Positions 1 through 5,613 of a DNA stretch of 18,523 nt are shown here, piece after piece. The notes below the pieces were generated by a model, which ran no database searches, was not told the DNA's origin, and saw only the letters and a program-made list of their open reading frames with translations. The translations under genes were made by a program, and so were the position numbers. The DNA lies in NCBI GenBank assembly GCA_902773365.1, contig CACYEG010000051.1, positions 1 to 18,523 on the forward strand, read 5' to 3'. The stretch is from an uncultured Erysipelotrichaceae bacterium. GTDB taxonomy: Bacteria > Bacillota_I > Bacilli_A > RF39 > UBA660. Every line of letters starts with the position of its first letter. Position 1 is the stretch's first letter.

Positions 1-603
1 AAGTAAAATACTAACTATATTTCTTACCATATAAGTATAGAACGCTTTTCCTGTTACTTCTATAATAAAATCATTGCTTTCGAAATGTGTAGTTATATCC
101 TTAATTTCGCTAAAAGTAGTTTTATGTTTACCTACAACGAACGCTTTAAAATCATGTTCGCCAATTAGGATCTTAGCTGCATCATCAATTTTGTTTTTAT
201 CTATTTTTTTACAATAATTATAGACATAATCGTTTCTAATCGCACTATATTCACCAGTATTAATTCTGTATAAATAAGTTTTACTTTTAACAGAAAATCT
301 TGCATGAAAACTATTATTTTTTAAAACAACACAATTTTTAACATATAAATATGGTGAAGTCGATCTGTTTATATAGTATCTTAATTTATAAGGCGCTGTT
401 TCTTTCTTTAGATAAAACTGGCATTTTTGATCTAAGGCATGTGTACCTTTATCAGTTCTACCAGAAGATATTACTTTAACGGGTTCACCTTCCATTATAG
501 ATAGTACTTCTTCTAGTTCACCTTGTACCGTTTTACATCCATTTAATTTTTGCAATCCATTATACTTAGATCCGTCATACTCGATTGAAATTAAATAATT
601 CAT
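1..603 (-). CDS. truA: tRNA pseudouridine synthase A (3' part outside window)
   Basis: TruA isomerises uridines 38-40 in the anticodon arm of tRNAs to pseudouridine. The reading frame starts at ATG 603 and stays open to the window edge, giving 201 codons without a stop. The N-terminus reads MNYLISIEYDGSKYNGLQ, a typical TruA first strand. The catalytic motif SSGRTDKGTHA lies at about residues 45-55, its Asp being the nucleophile of the family. Further family landmarks are NSFHARFS (about 96-103), GEHDFKAF (about 147-154) and FYTYMVRNIV (about 187-196). The start overlaps the stop of the upstream ATPase gene as ATGA, so the two are translationally coupled. In Firmicutes truA usually follows ecfA1-ecfA2-ecfT; here it directly follows the second ATPase. 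Only the C-terminal end is missing, cut by the window. Confidence 0.95.
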   Translation of the reverse strand, partial: MNYLISIEYDGSKYNGLQKLNGCKTVQGELEEVLSIMEGEPVKVISSGRTDKGTHALDQKCQFYLKKETAPYKLRYYINRSTSPYLYVKNCVVLKNNSFHARFSVKSKTYLYRINTGEYSAIRNDYVYNYCKKIDKNKIDDAAKILIGEHDFKAFVVGKHKTTFSEIKDITTHFESNDFIIEVTGKAFYTYMVRNIVSILL

Positions 604-1226
604 TTTTTTACACTTCTATATATTGCTTTTAATAAATCGCTTGGGTCTTTATAGTAAGACATCTTTGCCTTTCTATCGTTCGCTAGATCTATAAAGTTCA
701 TTATCTCAGTTTTTTCAGGTAACATGGCAATATTATTTCCAGAATATTCAAGATCGGCATTAATAAGAACGGTATATTTAGTACAAGTTGGAACAATATT
801 ATCTAAATTGTTTGATGAAAAAATTATTGTTTTATCTATATCTTTTAAATTCCTTCTCAATCCTTTTAAAATTTTATCTAAATTCCCGAATGATAATTTT
901 GAATCGATATGATTTAAAAGAATACTTTCTGAATTAGATAAACACGCTTTTATTATTAGAACTTTTATCAACTCACCGCTTGACAGGTTAAGTATTCTTT
1001 TTTTAATTATGTCGCTAGTAACCTCCAACTCGCTAACTAATACCTCGTATAGTCTTTTATTTTTTATTTTTTCTTTAAACAAGTATAGCTTAACAGGATA
1101 ATTGAAGTGTGGAGTTATTTGGCAATATGAATTAATAAGACAAGAATCTATTTCAAATAGGCCATTAATTTCATCTTTTTCGAATGCTCTAGTTAATATT
1201 TCCTTTTTTGATATACCTATTTCCAT
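600..1226 (-). CDS. Degenerate EcfA2-like ABC ATPase lacking Walker A
   Basis: This 208-residue protein is recognisable as the C-terminal two thirds of an ABC ATPase. A Q-loop-like Gln (Q36, in YCQITPHFNY) is followed by a helical segment and a good signature motif, LSSGE (81-85). After it comes a Walker B-like strand, SILLNHIDSKLS (101-112), in which the Asp-Glu pair is replaced by Asn-His. The switch region IIFSSNNLDNI has Asn139 where the H-loop His should be. The first 35 residues contain no G-x-x-G-x-G-K-S/T, so Walker A is absent. The usual EcfA length is about 280 residues. The start ATG 1226 has a good ribosome binding site (GAAGGAATT) and lies 10 bases inside the upstream ATPase gene, leaving no room for a longer N-terminus. 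Position between an EcfA1-like gene and truA argues for descent from ecfA2. What it does now is unknown; a non-hydrolysing partner subunit is my inference. Confidence 0.75.
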   Translation of the reverse strand: MEIGISKKEILTRAFEKDEINGLFEIDSCLINSYCQITPHFNYPVKLYLFKEKIKNKRLYEVLVSELEVTSDIIKKRILNLSSGELIKVLIIKACLSNSESILLNHIDSKLSFGNLDKILKGLRRNLKDIDKTIIFSSNNLDNIVPTCTKYTVLINADLEYSGNNIAMLPEKTEIMNFIDLANDRKAKMSYYKDPSDLLKAIYRSVKK

Positions 1227-2002
1227 AATTCCTTCACCAACTTTTCATTGCTTGTGTATATTTTCTTTAATATTCCATAGTTACCAAGCTCGATACTTAA
1301 ACTAACTGCAAGAGGAAGCTTAAATCCCAATCTTTTTAGTAATGTATCCGACTGTAATACACTAATCGTACTTCCTTCCATTATCATGACAAAGTTCTCA
1401 AGCACAAAAATTTTGCTTCCATATAGTGTCTCATTTAAATCTGTAGTTACGTTAATTAAAGTAATCTTGTGCTTTTTAATATAATCTATTACTTTGTCTT
1501 TATCTTTTTTTGATAAATTAACTAGTAGATTATCGATTGCTAGCACTTTAGGATTTATAATAAGATACCTAAGTATTTTAATTAAATATTGTCTATTATA
1601 TGAAATCCTATCTAGATTTGTATTTTCATCATCTTCTAACCCAAACAGTTTTATTAATTCGTAACACCTATTATCAATCTCACTACTGTCGAAGTCCAAT
1701 GTTTTAATTTTAGATGATAGTTCTTCCCTTACTGTATTTTCTACAAAAGGCAAATCAAATATGACTACAATAGATTTTTTTAGTACTTCTGCGCTATACA
1801 AATTGAAACATTGTCCTTCAAAATAACAAGTATCATTTGGTAGCTTGTGACATAGCATCTTAAGTAGTGTCGTCTTTCCTGAACCTATTGGTCCTATTAT
1901 GCTTACAAGATCCTTAGCTTCGACAGCCAAATTGAAATCATTAAAAGCGTTAGTGCCATTATATGAATAATTTGTATGCCTAAATTCAATTATATTTTCC
2001 AT
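1217..2002 (-). CDS. EcfA1-like ABC ATPase with degenerate signature and H-loop
   Basis: This 261-residue protein is most like the energy-coupling-factor ATPases that, paired with a second ATPase and membrane EcfT, power vitamin uptake through S components. The N-terminal strand and aromatic A-loop (FRHTNYSYNG) and a full Walker A, GPIGSGKTT (37-45), are intact. The C-terminal segment LLKRLGFKLPLAVSLSIELG resembles the tail typical of EcfA proteins. Other motifs are eroded: the Q-loop Gln is Asp83, LSGGQ reads ISYNR (133-137), the catalytic Glu after Walker B Asp157 is Asn158, and the H-loop His is Thr187. It should therefore bind ATP but hydrolyse it poorly, which is inference. The start ATG 2002 has a strong ribosome binding site (GAGGGAAG) and an extended -10 promoter just upstream. 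It overlaps the next ATPase gene by 10 bases. Confidence 0.85.
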   Translation of the reverse strand: MENIIEFRHTNYSYNGTNAFNDFNLAVEAKDLVSIIGPIGSGKTTLLKMLCHKLPNDTCYFEGQCFNLYSAEVLKKSIVVIFDLPFVENTVREELSSKIKTLDFDSSEIDNRCYELIKLFGLEDDENTNLDRISYNRQYLIKILRYLIINPKVLAIDNLLVNLSKKDKDKVIDYIKKHKITLINVTTDLNETLYGSKIFVLENFVMIMEGSTISVLQSDTLLKRLGFKLPLAVSLSIELGNYGILKKIYTSNEKLVKELWK

Positions 2003-2021
2003 AAACTTCCCTCTTAGATGT

Positions 2022-2030
2022 ATTATAACA
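2022..2030 (-). promoter_or_regulatory. Extended -10 promoter for the ATPase pair and truA
   Basis: The minus strand reads TGTTATAAT, an extended -10 element, 20 bases before the ATPase start codon. No good -35 is visible at 17 bases. It follows directly on the terminator hairpin of divIC, as expected for a fresh transcription unit. The predicted leader is only about a dozen bases and starts close to the ribosome binding site. Confidence 0.55.
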
Positions 2031-2040
2031 CATAATTAAA

Positions 2041-2069
2041 AACAAAAAATAGTAGTTTATTCTACTATT
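2041..2069 (-). terminator. Rho-independent terminator after divIC
   Basis: On the minus strand AATAGTAG, a loop AATAAA and CTACTATT form a perfect 8-bp stem followed by TTTTTGTTTTT. The stem is AT-rich and therefore weak, but the U-tract is good. The divIC stop codon TAA lies in the loop. Confidence 0.6.
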
Positions 2070-2341
2070 CTAATAATTAACTCACCATTTTTGGAATATA
2101 GATATTTTTCTCTTGCAAATCTTGCTATATATTTTGGATCTTTTAGTTTATTGATATTTCCAATAAGTATTTCTTCTTCTTCCAATAGTTCTTGGTACTG
2201 ATAATCCAACAATTTCTTTTCCCGATAATTTGCAAATATTTTTGGCCAATAAGAAAATATTTTATATCCTAAAAAAGATACAAGGCTTAAAATTATAAAT
2301 AAATAAATTTTTGTTCTTCTAGCCGCTTTCTTATTTTTCAT
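2057..2341 (-). CDS. divIC: Septum formation initiator, DivIC/FtsB family
   Basis: DivIC is a small bitopic protein that works with FtsL and DivIB in the divisome to activate septal wall synthesis. The 94-residue product has the family layout: a basic cytoplasmic N-terminus (MKNKKAARRTK), one membrane helix at about residues 12-29, an extracellular coiled coil (about 38-64, rich in Glu, Leu and Lys), and the diagnostic DPKYIARFAREKYLY (about 68-82) followed by GELIIRI. It follows yabP and yabQ as in Bacillus subtilis, with a 23-base gap. The ribosome binding site is GAGGT before ATG 2341. The terminator overlaps its 3' end. FtsB/DivIC-like is certain; the exact paralogue is inferred from context. 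Confidence 0.88.
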   Translation of the reverse strand: MKNKKAARRTKIYLFIILSLVSFLGYKIFSYWPKIFANYREKKLLDYQYQELLEEEEILIGNINKLKDPKYIARFAREKYLYSKNGELIIRIVE

Positions 2342-2364
2342 GATATTACCTCATTGAAATTATA

Positions 2365-2652
2365 TCATTTAGTATGTTTATGAATCAACAATTTATAAAA
2401 ATAAATCACTTTTTTTACAGTTACTTTACTTAATATAATACCAAGTATCATTATAGCAATAAAATATATATGGACAATACCATTATTTTGTTTATATAAA
2501 AAAAACATAAAAATGCCCGTTAACGATGGAAAAATTATACTAACTAGCCAAGCTTTGTTTTTTTTAATATTGCACAGATAGTTTATTAAGTATAGTACTA
2601 AGCCATAACTAAAAAAAATGGCGAAAGATTTTAATTGAATAATTATACTCAT
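2365..2652 (-). CDS. yabQ: Spore cortex biosynthesis membrane protein YabQ
   Basis: YabQ is a membrane protein needed for spore cortex formation in Bacillus subtilis, made in the mother cell under sigma-E. The 95-residue product has about three hydrophobic segments (roughly residues 10-27, 34-53 and 59-79) and a family-like stretch in which N-x-G is followed by an aromatic-rich helix (NNGIVHIYFIAIMILG). It is shorter than the Bacillus protein, which carries a long C-terminal extension, and corresponds to the conserved core. Its ATG overlaps the yabP stop as ATGA, so the two are coupled, and divIC follows. The sequence alone is only moderately diagnostic; position between yabP and divIC makes the call firm. 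Confidence 0.8.
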   Translation of the reverse strand: MSIIIQLKSFAIFFSYGLVLYLINYLCNIKKNKAWLVSIIFPSLTGIFMFFLYKQNNGIVHIYFIAIMILGIILSKVTVKKVIYFYKLLIHKHTK

Positions 2653-2936
2653 TTGAATAACCTAGTAAAAAAACCGCCGTTTTTATTAGAGTCTTTACCA
2701 TCTAAATAATCCAAACTATTAATTTGTCCTTTTATAGCGACTTTCCCCTCAATTGTGTCTAATTTGATCATCTCCAATTCTTGCCCTTTAATTAATAGCA
2801 TTCCTAGTGTAGTATCTAGCAAAAATTCTTCATTATCAAAACTTTCTATCTTTTTAACTCCACTTAATGTAATGTTTTTTCTTTCATTTATGCTGATATA
2901 ATTATTAATAGAACTACTCAATGTATCTTTTTGCAT
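2649..2936 (-). CDS. yabP: Spore protein YabP
   Basis: YabP belongs to the YabP/YqfC family of small sporulation proteins required for normal cortex formation and controlled by sigma-E in Bacillus subtilis. The 95-residue product shows the family pattern: NERKNITLSGVKKIESFDNE, then LDTTLGMLLIKGQELEM, then EGKVAIKGQINSLDY. The open frame extends 20 codons further upstream, into spoVG, but ATG 2936 is preferred. It has a GGTGA ribosome binding site at the right distance, it clears the spoVG terminator, and the family domain begins soon after it. It is the first gene of a yabP-yabQ-divIC unit. The Gly-Gly-Phe-Phe-rich basic tail (GGFFTRLFK) is common in the family. Its biochemical activity is not known. 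Confidence 0.87.
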   Translation of the reverse strand: MQKDTLSSSINNYISINERKNITLSGVKKIESFDNEEFLLDTTLGMLLIKGQELEMIKLDTIEGKVAIKGQINSLDYLDGKDSNKNGGFFTRLFK

Positions 2937-2951
2937 ATATTTCACCAATAA

Positions 2952-2979
2952 AATATATGCAAAAAAAAAGAAAAGATTA
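2952..2979 (-). promoter_or_regulatory. Candidate sigma-E promoter of yabP-yabQ-divIC
   Basis: On the minus strand TAATCTT (2979-2973), a 13-base spacer and CATATATT (2959-2952) match the sigma-E consensus KMATATT / CATACAHT at 6 of 7 and 7 of 8 positions. It lies 15 bases upstream of yabP, which is a sigma-E gene in Bacillus subtilis. The match is by eye. AT-rich DNA produces such matches by chance, and the -35 lies inside the spoVG terminator. Confidence 0.45.
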
Positions 2980-2985
2980 CTCTTC
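2961..2985 (-). terminator. Rho-independent terminator after spoVG
   Basis: The minus strand reads GAAGAG, loop TAAT, CTTTTC, then nine T. The 6-bp stem includes one G-U pair. The spoVG stop TAA is in the loop. The long U-tract makes it credible despite the short stem. Confidence 0.6.
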
Positions 2986-3255
2986 AACAGATTCATCTTT
3001 TATCTTGTTATATTCTTCAATTATTGTGTCATTAAACATTTTTCTTGTTTCTTCATTAACTGGATGACATGTATCTTTGTGTTCACCGTTTGCCATTTTT
3101 TTACTTGGCATTGCAGCGAATAATGTTCCGTCTTGTCTTTCTATGATACGGATGTTTTCGATGGCAAAGCAGTCATCTAATTCGACATAGGCAGTTCCTT
3201 TCATTCGTGGATTGACATTTTCAACTTTTCTAACTGATACTTTTGTGATTTTCAT
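2977..3255 (-). CDS. spoVG: Septation regulator / RNA-binding protein SpoVG
   Basis: SpoVG is a small nucleic-acid-binding regulator, involved in asymmetric septation and cortex formation in Bacillus and in virulence control elsewhere. The 92-residue product starts MKITKVSVRKV and shows the family core: AYVELDDCFAIENIRIIER, then LFAAMPSKKMANGEHKD and the following THP-like CHPVNEETR. The frame is open for nine more codons upstream, but ATG 3255 has a strong ribosome binding site (GAGGGAG) and matches the family N-terminus. It has a plausible sigma-A promoter and its own terminator, so it looks monocistronic. In Bacillus subtilis spoVG lies beside purR/glmU; here it sits between veg and yabP. 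Confidence 0.95.
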   Translation of the reverse strand: MKITKVSVRKVENVNPRMKGTAYVELDDCFAIENIRIIERQDGTLFAAMPSKKMANGEHKDTCHPVNEETRKMFNDTIIEEYNKIKDESVEE

Positions 3256-3291
3256 ATAAACTCCCTCTTTCCTAAGTCTCAATCTATGTTA

Positions 3292-3320
3292 ATTTTATAA
3301 TATACTAAATAAAAATGCAA
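3292..3320 (-). promoter_or_regulatory. Sigma-A-type promoter of spoVG
   Basis: The minus strand has TTGCAT (3320-3315), 17 bases, then TAAAAT (3297-3292), about 36 bases before the spoVG start. Each hexamer is one or two bases off consensus and the spacing is ideal. In Bacillus subtilis spoVG is driven by sigma-H; I saw no clear sigma-H match here. Confidence 0.55.
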
Positions 3321-3321
3321 G

Positions 3322-3534
3322 CTAAATAAAAGATAATACAACTTCTTTACTGATTATTTCAGAATAACTAAAAGTCCTGATTGAACTGCCAGTTTCAATT
3401 ACAAATATTTTAGGGTATACATCTTTTAATACTCCAATAAAAGAATCTGTTTTATTGCGCATTCCATATACTTTTACTTGCACGCGTTCACCTTTATGCA
3501 TTGTTAAATTTTCTCGTATTACATGTGGGTTCAT
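3322..3534 (-). CDS. veg: Veg family protein
   Basis: Veg is a short, abundant Firmicute protein reported to stimulate biofilm genes by antagonising SinR in Bacillus subtilis. The 70-residue product keeps the family pattern: an N-terminal IRENLTMHKGERVQVKVYG, then a central SFIGVLKDVYPKIFVIE and a C-terminal SYSEIISKEVVLSFI, aligning with the Bacillus YPSVFVI and VSYSYADILTETVELTF segments. It is slightly shorter than the Bacillus protein (86 residues). The start ATG 3534 overlaps the yabG stop by one base (TAATG), the same yabG-veg neighbourhood as in Bacillus. No strong ribosome binding site precedes it, so it may depend on termination-reinitiation after yabG, unlike the strongly transcribed Bacillus veg. 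Confidence 0.88.
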   Translation of the reverse strand: MNPHVIRENLTMHKGERVQVKVYGMRNKTDSFIGVLKDVYPKIFVIETGSSIRTFSYSEIISKEVVLSFI

Positions 3535-4310
3535 TATCTTGGAAAGCCAACATACATTACGCCGGTCCCCATTATCCCTCCCATTCCATCATGACCATAC
3601 TTTGTTCTTTCTAATAATTCGATTAAGTCTATTTCTCTATTTCTTTCTGTTAATGCAACAGTTACTGCAATTATTGCTGGATCTAAGGCGTGTATATTTA
3701 CTCTTTTAGGGCTAGATGCATAATTAGCACCAGCTTTTATTAGTTCCTCATAATTGCTTTGACATGCTCCAGCAATTATCACTAGTTTTTCATGAGATTT
3801 TTCATATAATCTTGCCTGTTGAACACTTTTAACAAAGTTTGACGAATTTTGATAATTAGATAAGTCAGATTTTTCTTTTTTCTTTTTATAGAAGGCATCA
3901 TGTCCTGTAATTATAACGATGTCTGGCTTTACCTCGTTTAAATACTTCCCGATTACTTTTGGCAACTCGTTTTCTTTTATATTTTTACCCACCGCGTAAA
4001 CACCAGTTTTCTTATAAAAGTCTAAGCATCTTTCTAAGTAGTCGTTATCACCATCAAAGTGTAATACTTTTCCAGGTAGATAAAAATATTCGCTTCTATC
4101 TAGTATGAGTTTATCCTGGACCCTAGAAGTATAATCTTCTCTATCGTCACTCTTTTCAACCTTAATTAGGTCGTCTAATGGACTATCAGCGTATAATCTC
4201 ACATCTACACCCTTTAAATAGACTATATCATCCATAATATTTAAAACAACAAAAATTGTATCGTTGTTGTGAGAAATTCTTGTAACATAGTCTCCTTTTT
4301 TAATATCCAT
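3534..4310 (-). CDS. yabG: Sporulation-specific cysteine protease YabG
   Basis: YabG is a mother-cell protease that trims spore coat proteins in Bacillus and processes germination proteins such as pre-proSleC in Clostridioides. The 258-residue product carries the family landmarks in order: an N-terminal SH3-like part (KKGDYVTRISHNNDT), HFDGDNDYLERCLDFY, IVIITGHDAFYKKK, NYQNSSNFVKSV, IIAGACQSNYEEL, GANYASSPKRVNIHALDP and a C-terminal KYGHDGMGGIMGTG. The Cys of GACQS and the His of TGHDA are my candidates for catalytic residues. It is about 30 residues shorter than the Bacillus protein. The ribosome binding site AGGTGA precedes ATG 4310. A TATAAT at 4331-4326 could be its -10, and the overlapping AATATAATA also resembles a sigma-K -10 without a good -35. 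The gene is confined to spore formers. Confidence 0.95.
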   Translation of the reverse strand: MDIKKGDYVTRISHNNDTIFVVLNIMDDIVYLKGVDVRLYADSPLDDLIKVEKSDDREDYTSRVQDKLILDRSEYFYLPGKVLHFDGDNDYLERCLDFYKKTGVYAVGKNIKENELPKVIGKYLNEVKPDIVIITGHDAFYKKKKEKSDLSNYQNSSNFVKSVQQARLYEKSHEKLVIIAGACQSNYEELIKAGANYASSPKRVNIHALDPAIIAVTVALTERNREIDLIELLERTKYGHDGMGGIMGTGVMYVGFPR

Positions 4311-4341
4311 AAATTCACCTAAGATATTATATTTTAATTTT

Positions 4342-4364
4342 AAAAAAAAAGACTAATCTTTTTT
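4342..4364 (-). terminator. Weak A/T-only terminator candidate after gtrA-like gene
   Basis: The minus strand reads AAAAAAGA, loop TTAG, TCTTTTTT and further T. The 8-bp stem has a single G-C pair, so stability is low. The stop codon TAG of the GtrA-family gene is in the loop. The nine-base U-tract suggests at least partial termination before yabG. Confidence 0.4.
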
Positions 4365-4763
4365 CTTAAATACAGCAAATTTACTAAAAAGATAATTAAG
4401 TATAAATATTATTATTTGGACTGACAATTTAGATATGTCATCTTTTAGGTAAAACATATCTGTCAATACAAACATTGCTAAAGAATCAATAACAAGCGTT
4501 AATACTCTCGATAAATAAAACTTACTCGCTTCAAAGACAACTCTTTTCTCTTTACTTTTAAATACTACATTTCTATTTGCAAAATATGCAAAAGTAACAC
4601 ACAAAAGCCAAGAAATAATAGTACTTATTTGAATATTTAATTGAGTATCATCAATAAAAAGAAATTGTTTCAATAAAAAATAAGATGATAAACTTATTGC
4701 GGTAGTCAAGCTACCGATTATTATATAAAGAGTTATTTCCTTAATGTTGATTTTTCTATGCAT
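4353..4763 (-). CDS. GtrA-family four-helix membrane protein
   Basis: The 136-residue product has the GtrA/DPMS-type layout with four membrane helices (about residues 11-33, 43-66, 87-105 and 112-130). It carries the characteristic link FAYFANRNVVFKSK between helices 2 and 3 and ends NYLFSKFAVFKKKD, a matching F-x-x-x-F/VF-K pattern. Family members help flip or deliver lipid-linked sugars (often undecaprenyl- or polyprenyl-phosphate sugars) for cell-surface glycosylation. Here no glycosyltransferase gene is adjacent, so the substrate is unknown. The ATG overlaps the end of ksgA by 8 bases and has a strong AAGGAG site. It is an addition relative to the Bacillus ksgA-yabG order. Confidence 0.82.
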   Translation of the reverse strand: MHRKINIKEITLYIIIGSLTTAISLSSYFLLKQFLFIDDTQLNIQISTIISWLLCVTFAYFANRNVVFKSKEKRVVFEASKFYLSRVLTLVIDSLAMFVLTDMFYLKDDISKLSVQIIIFILNYLFSKFAVFKKKD

Positions 4764-5547
4764 TTTTTTTCTCCTTCTTTTGAGCTAATTCGACGAACGT
4801 TTCTAAATCAAGCTCCTCTGCTCTAGCATCAGACGAAAATCCATGTTTTGATAATATTGATAAAACTTGTGATTTATCAAGTGTTGTTATATTATTAATA
4901 AGCTTTTTCCTCTTAAATTGGAAACTTTCTTTTATCAAGCCTTTAAATATTTCATAACTGACTATTGGAGATTGTTTTTTATCAAGTTTGACAACACTAC
5001 TATCAACATTTGGCTGTGGATAAAAGCTTGTTCTTTTGACATCTACTATCTTATGAATGGAATAAAAAAAATTTAATAAAACTGTCATATAACCATATTC
5101 TTTAGAATGTGGTTGTGCTAGGAATCTGTCTGCTACCTCTTTTTGTACCATTATTGTAATTGATTCTGCGTTGATTTTTAAATCAATTATTCTTTCTAAT
5201 ATAGCAGTCGTAATATAGTATGGTAAGTTACCTATAATGAAGAGTTTTTCATAATTATATTTTTTTAAATGTCCTAAAATATCAGCTTCCAAAAAATCCT
5301 CATAAATAATGTGGCATTTATCATTTGATAGTGGATCTAAGTATTTTTTTGTGTCATTATCAATTTCAAAAGCCAGAATTTGTGCGTTATATTTGACTAA
5401 ATTTTTCGTTAGTGCTCCAGCTCCTGGACCAATCTCAACTATCAAATCCGATTCACTAGGTTTAATTGAGTTAACTATTTTATCGATAATATTGTTATCA
5501 TTTAAAAAGTTTTGACCATATTTTTTTTTAAATTTAAATGAAGGCAT
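4756..5547 (-). CDS. rsmA: 16S rRNA dimethyladenosine transferase KsgA/RsmA
   Basis: KsgA (RsmA) dimethylates two adjacent adenosines in the 3' terminal hairpin of 16S rRNA using S-adenosylmethionine, a late step of small-subunit assembly. The 263-residue protein begins with the family signature KKYGQNFLND (8-17), has the SAM-binding loop VEIGPGAGALT (37-47), an acidic residue ending strand 2 (AFEIDND), and the catalytic N107-L-P-Y110 motif. It continues with the family segment TIMVQKEVADRFLA and the C-terminal helical domain. Length matches the family. AGGTGA precedes ATG 5547. It has its own extended -10 and is coupled to the GtrA-family gene. The rnmV gene that precedes ksgA in Bacillus is missing here. 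Confidence 0.97.
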   Translation of the reverse strand: MPSFKFKKKYGQNFLNDNNIIDKIVNSIKPSESDLIVEIGPGAGALTKNLVKYNAQILAFEIDNDTKKYLDPLSNDKCHIIYEDFLEADILGHLKKYNYEKLFIIGNLPYYITTAILERIIDLKINAESITIMVQKEVADRFLAQPHSKEYGYMTVLLNFFYSIHKIVDVKRTSFYPQPNVDSSVVKLDKKQSPIVSYEIFKGLIKESFQFKRKKLINNITTLDKSQVLSILSKHGFSSDARAEELDLETFVELAQKKEKKNA

Positions 5548-5563
5548 AAAATCACCTAAAATG

Positions 5564-5572
5564 ATTGTAACA
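5564..5572 (-). promoter_or_regulatory. Extended -10 promoter for ksgA
   Basis: The minus strand reads TGTTACAAT, an extended -10 element ending 17 bases before the ksgA start and lying just after the terminator of the 3D-domain gene. No convincing -35 is seen. Confidence 0.5.
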
Positions 5573-5580
5573 TTTTTTAA

Positions 5581-5613
5581 ATAAAATAAAAAGACTAAGC
5601 TCTCGCTTTAGTC
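5581..5613 (-). terminator. Strong rho-independent terminator after the 3D-domain gene
   Basis: The minus strand has GACTAAAGC, a GAGA tetraloop and GCTTAGTC with one bulged A, followed by TTTTTATTTTAT. GAGA is a GNRA loop, which stabilises the hairpin. The last codons and stop TAG of the upstream gene form the stem. Confidence 0.85.

Noticed and set aside
600..1226. Walker-A-less ATPase as a frameshifted or truncated pseudogene
   Set aside because: No missing Walker A is found in the other minus-strand frames upstream, which are occupied by the intact first ATPase gene; the start has a strong ribosome binding site and the signature motif is kept.
2937..2996. Longer yabP with twenty extra hydrophobic N-terminal codons
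   Set aside because: It would overlap the end of spoVG and its terminator, while ATG 2936 has a proper GGTGA site; the hydrophobic look comes from the poly-T tract.
3256..3282. Longer spoVG with nine extra N-terminal codons
   Set aside because: The extension overlaps the ribosome binding site of ATG 3255, and family members begin at the later methionine.
3301..3332. Direct repeat of ctaaataaaa near the end of veg as an operator or terminator
   Set aside because: Two copies of a short AT-rich word are expected by chance in this base composition and no stable hairpin with a U-tract forms.
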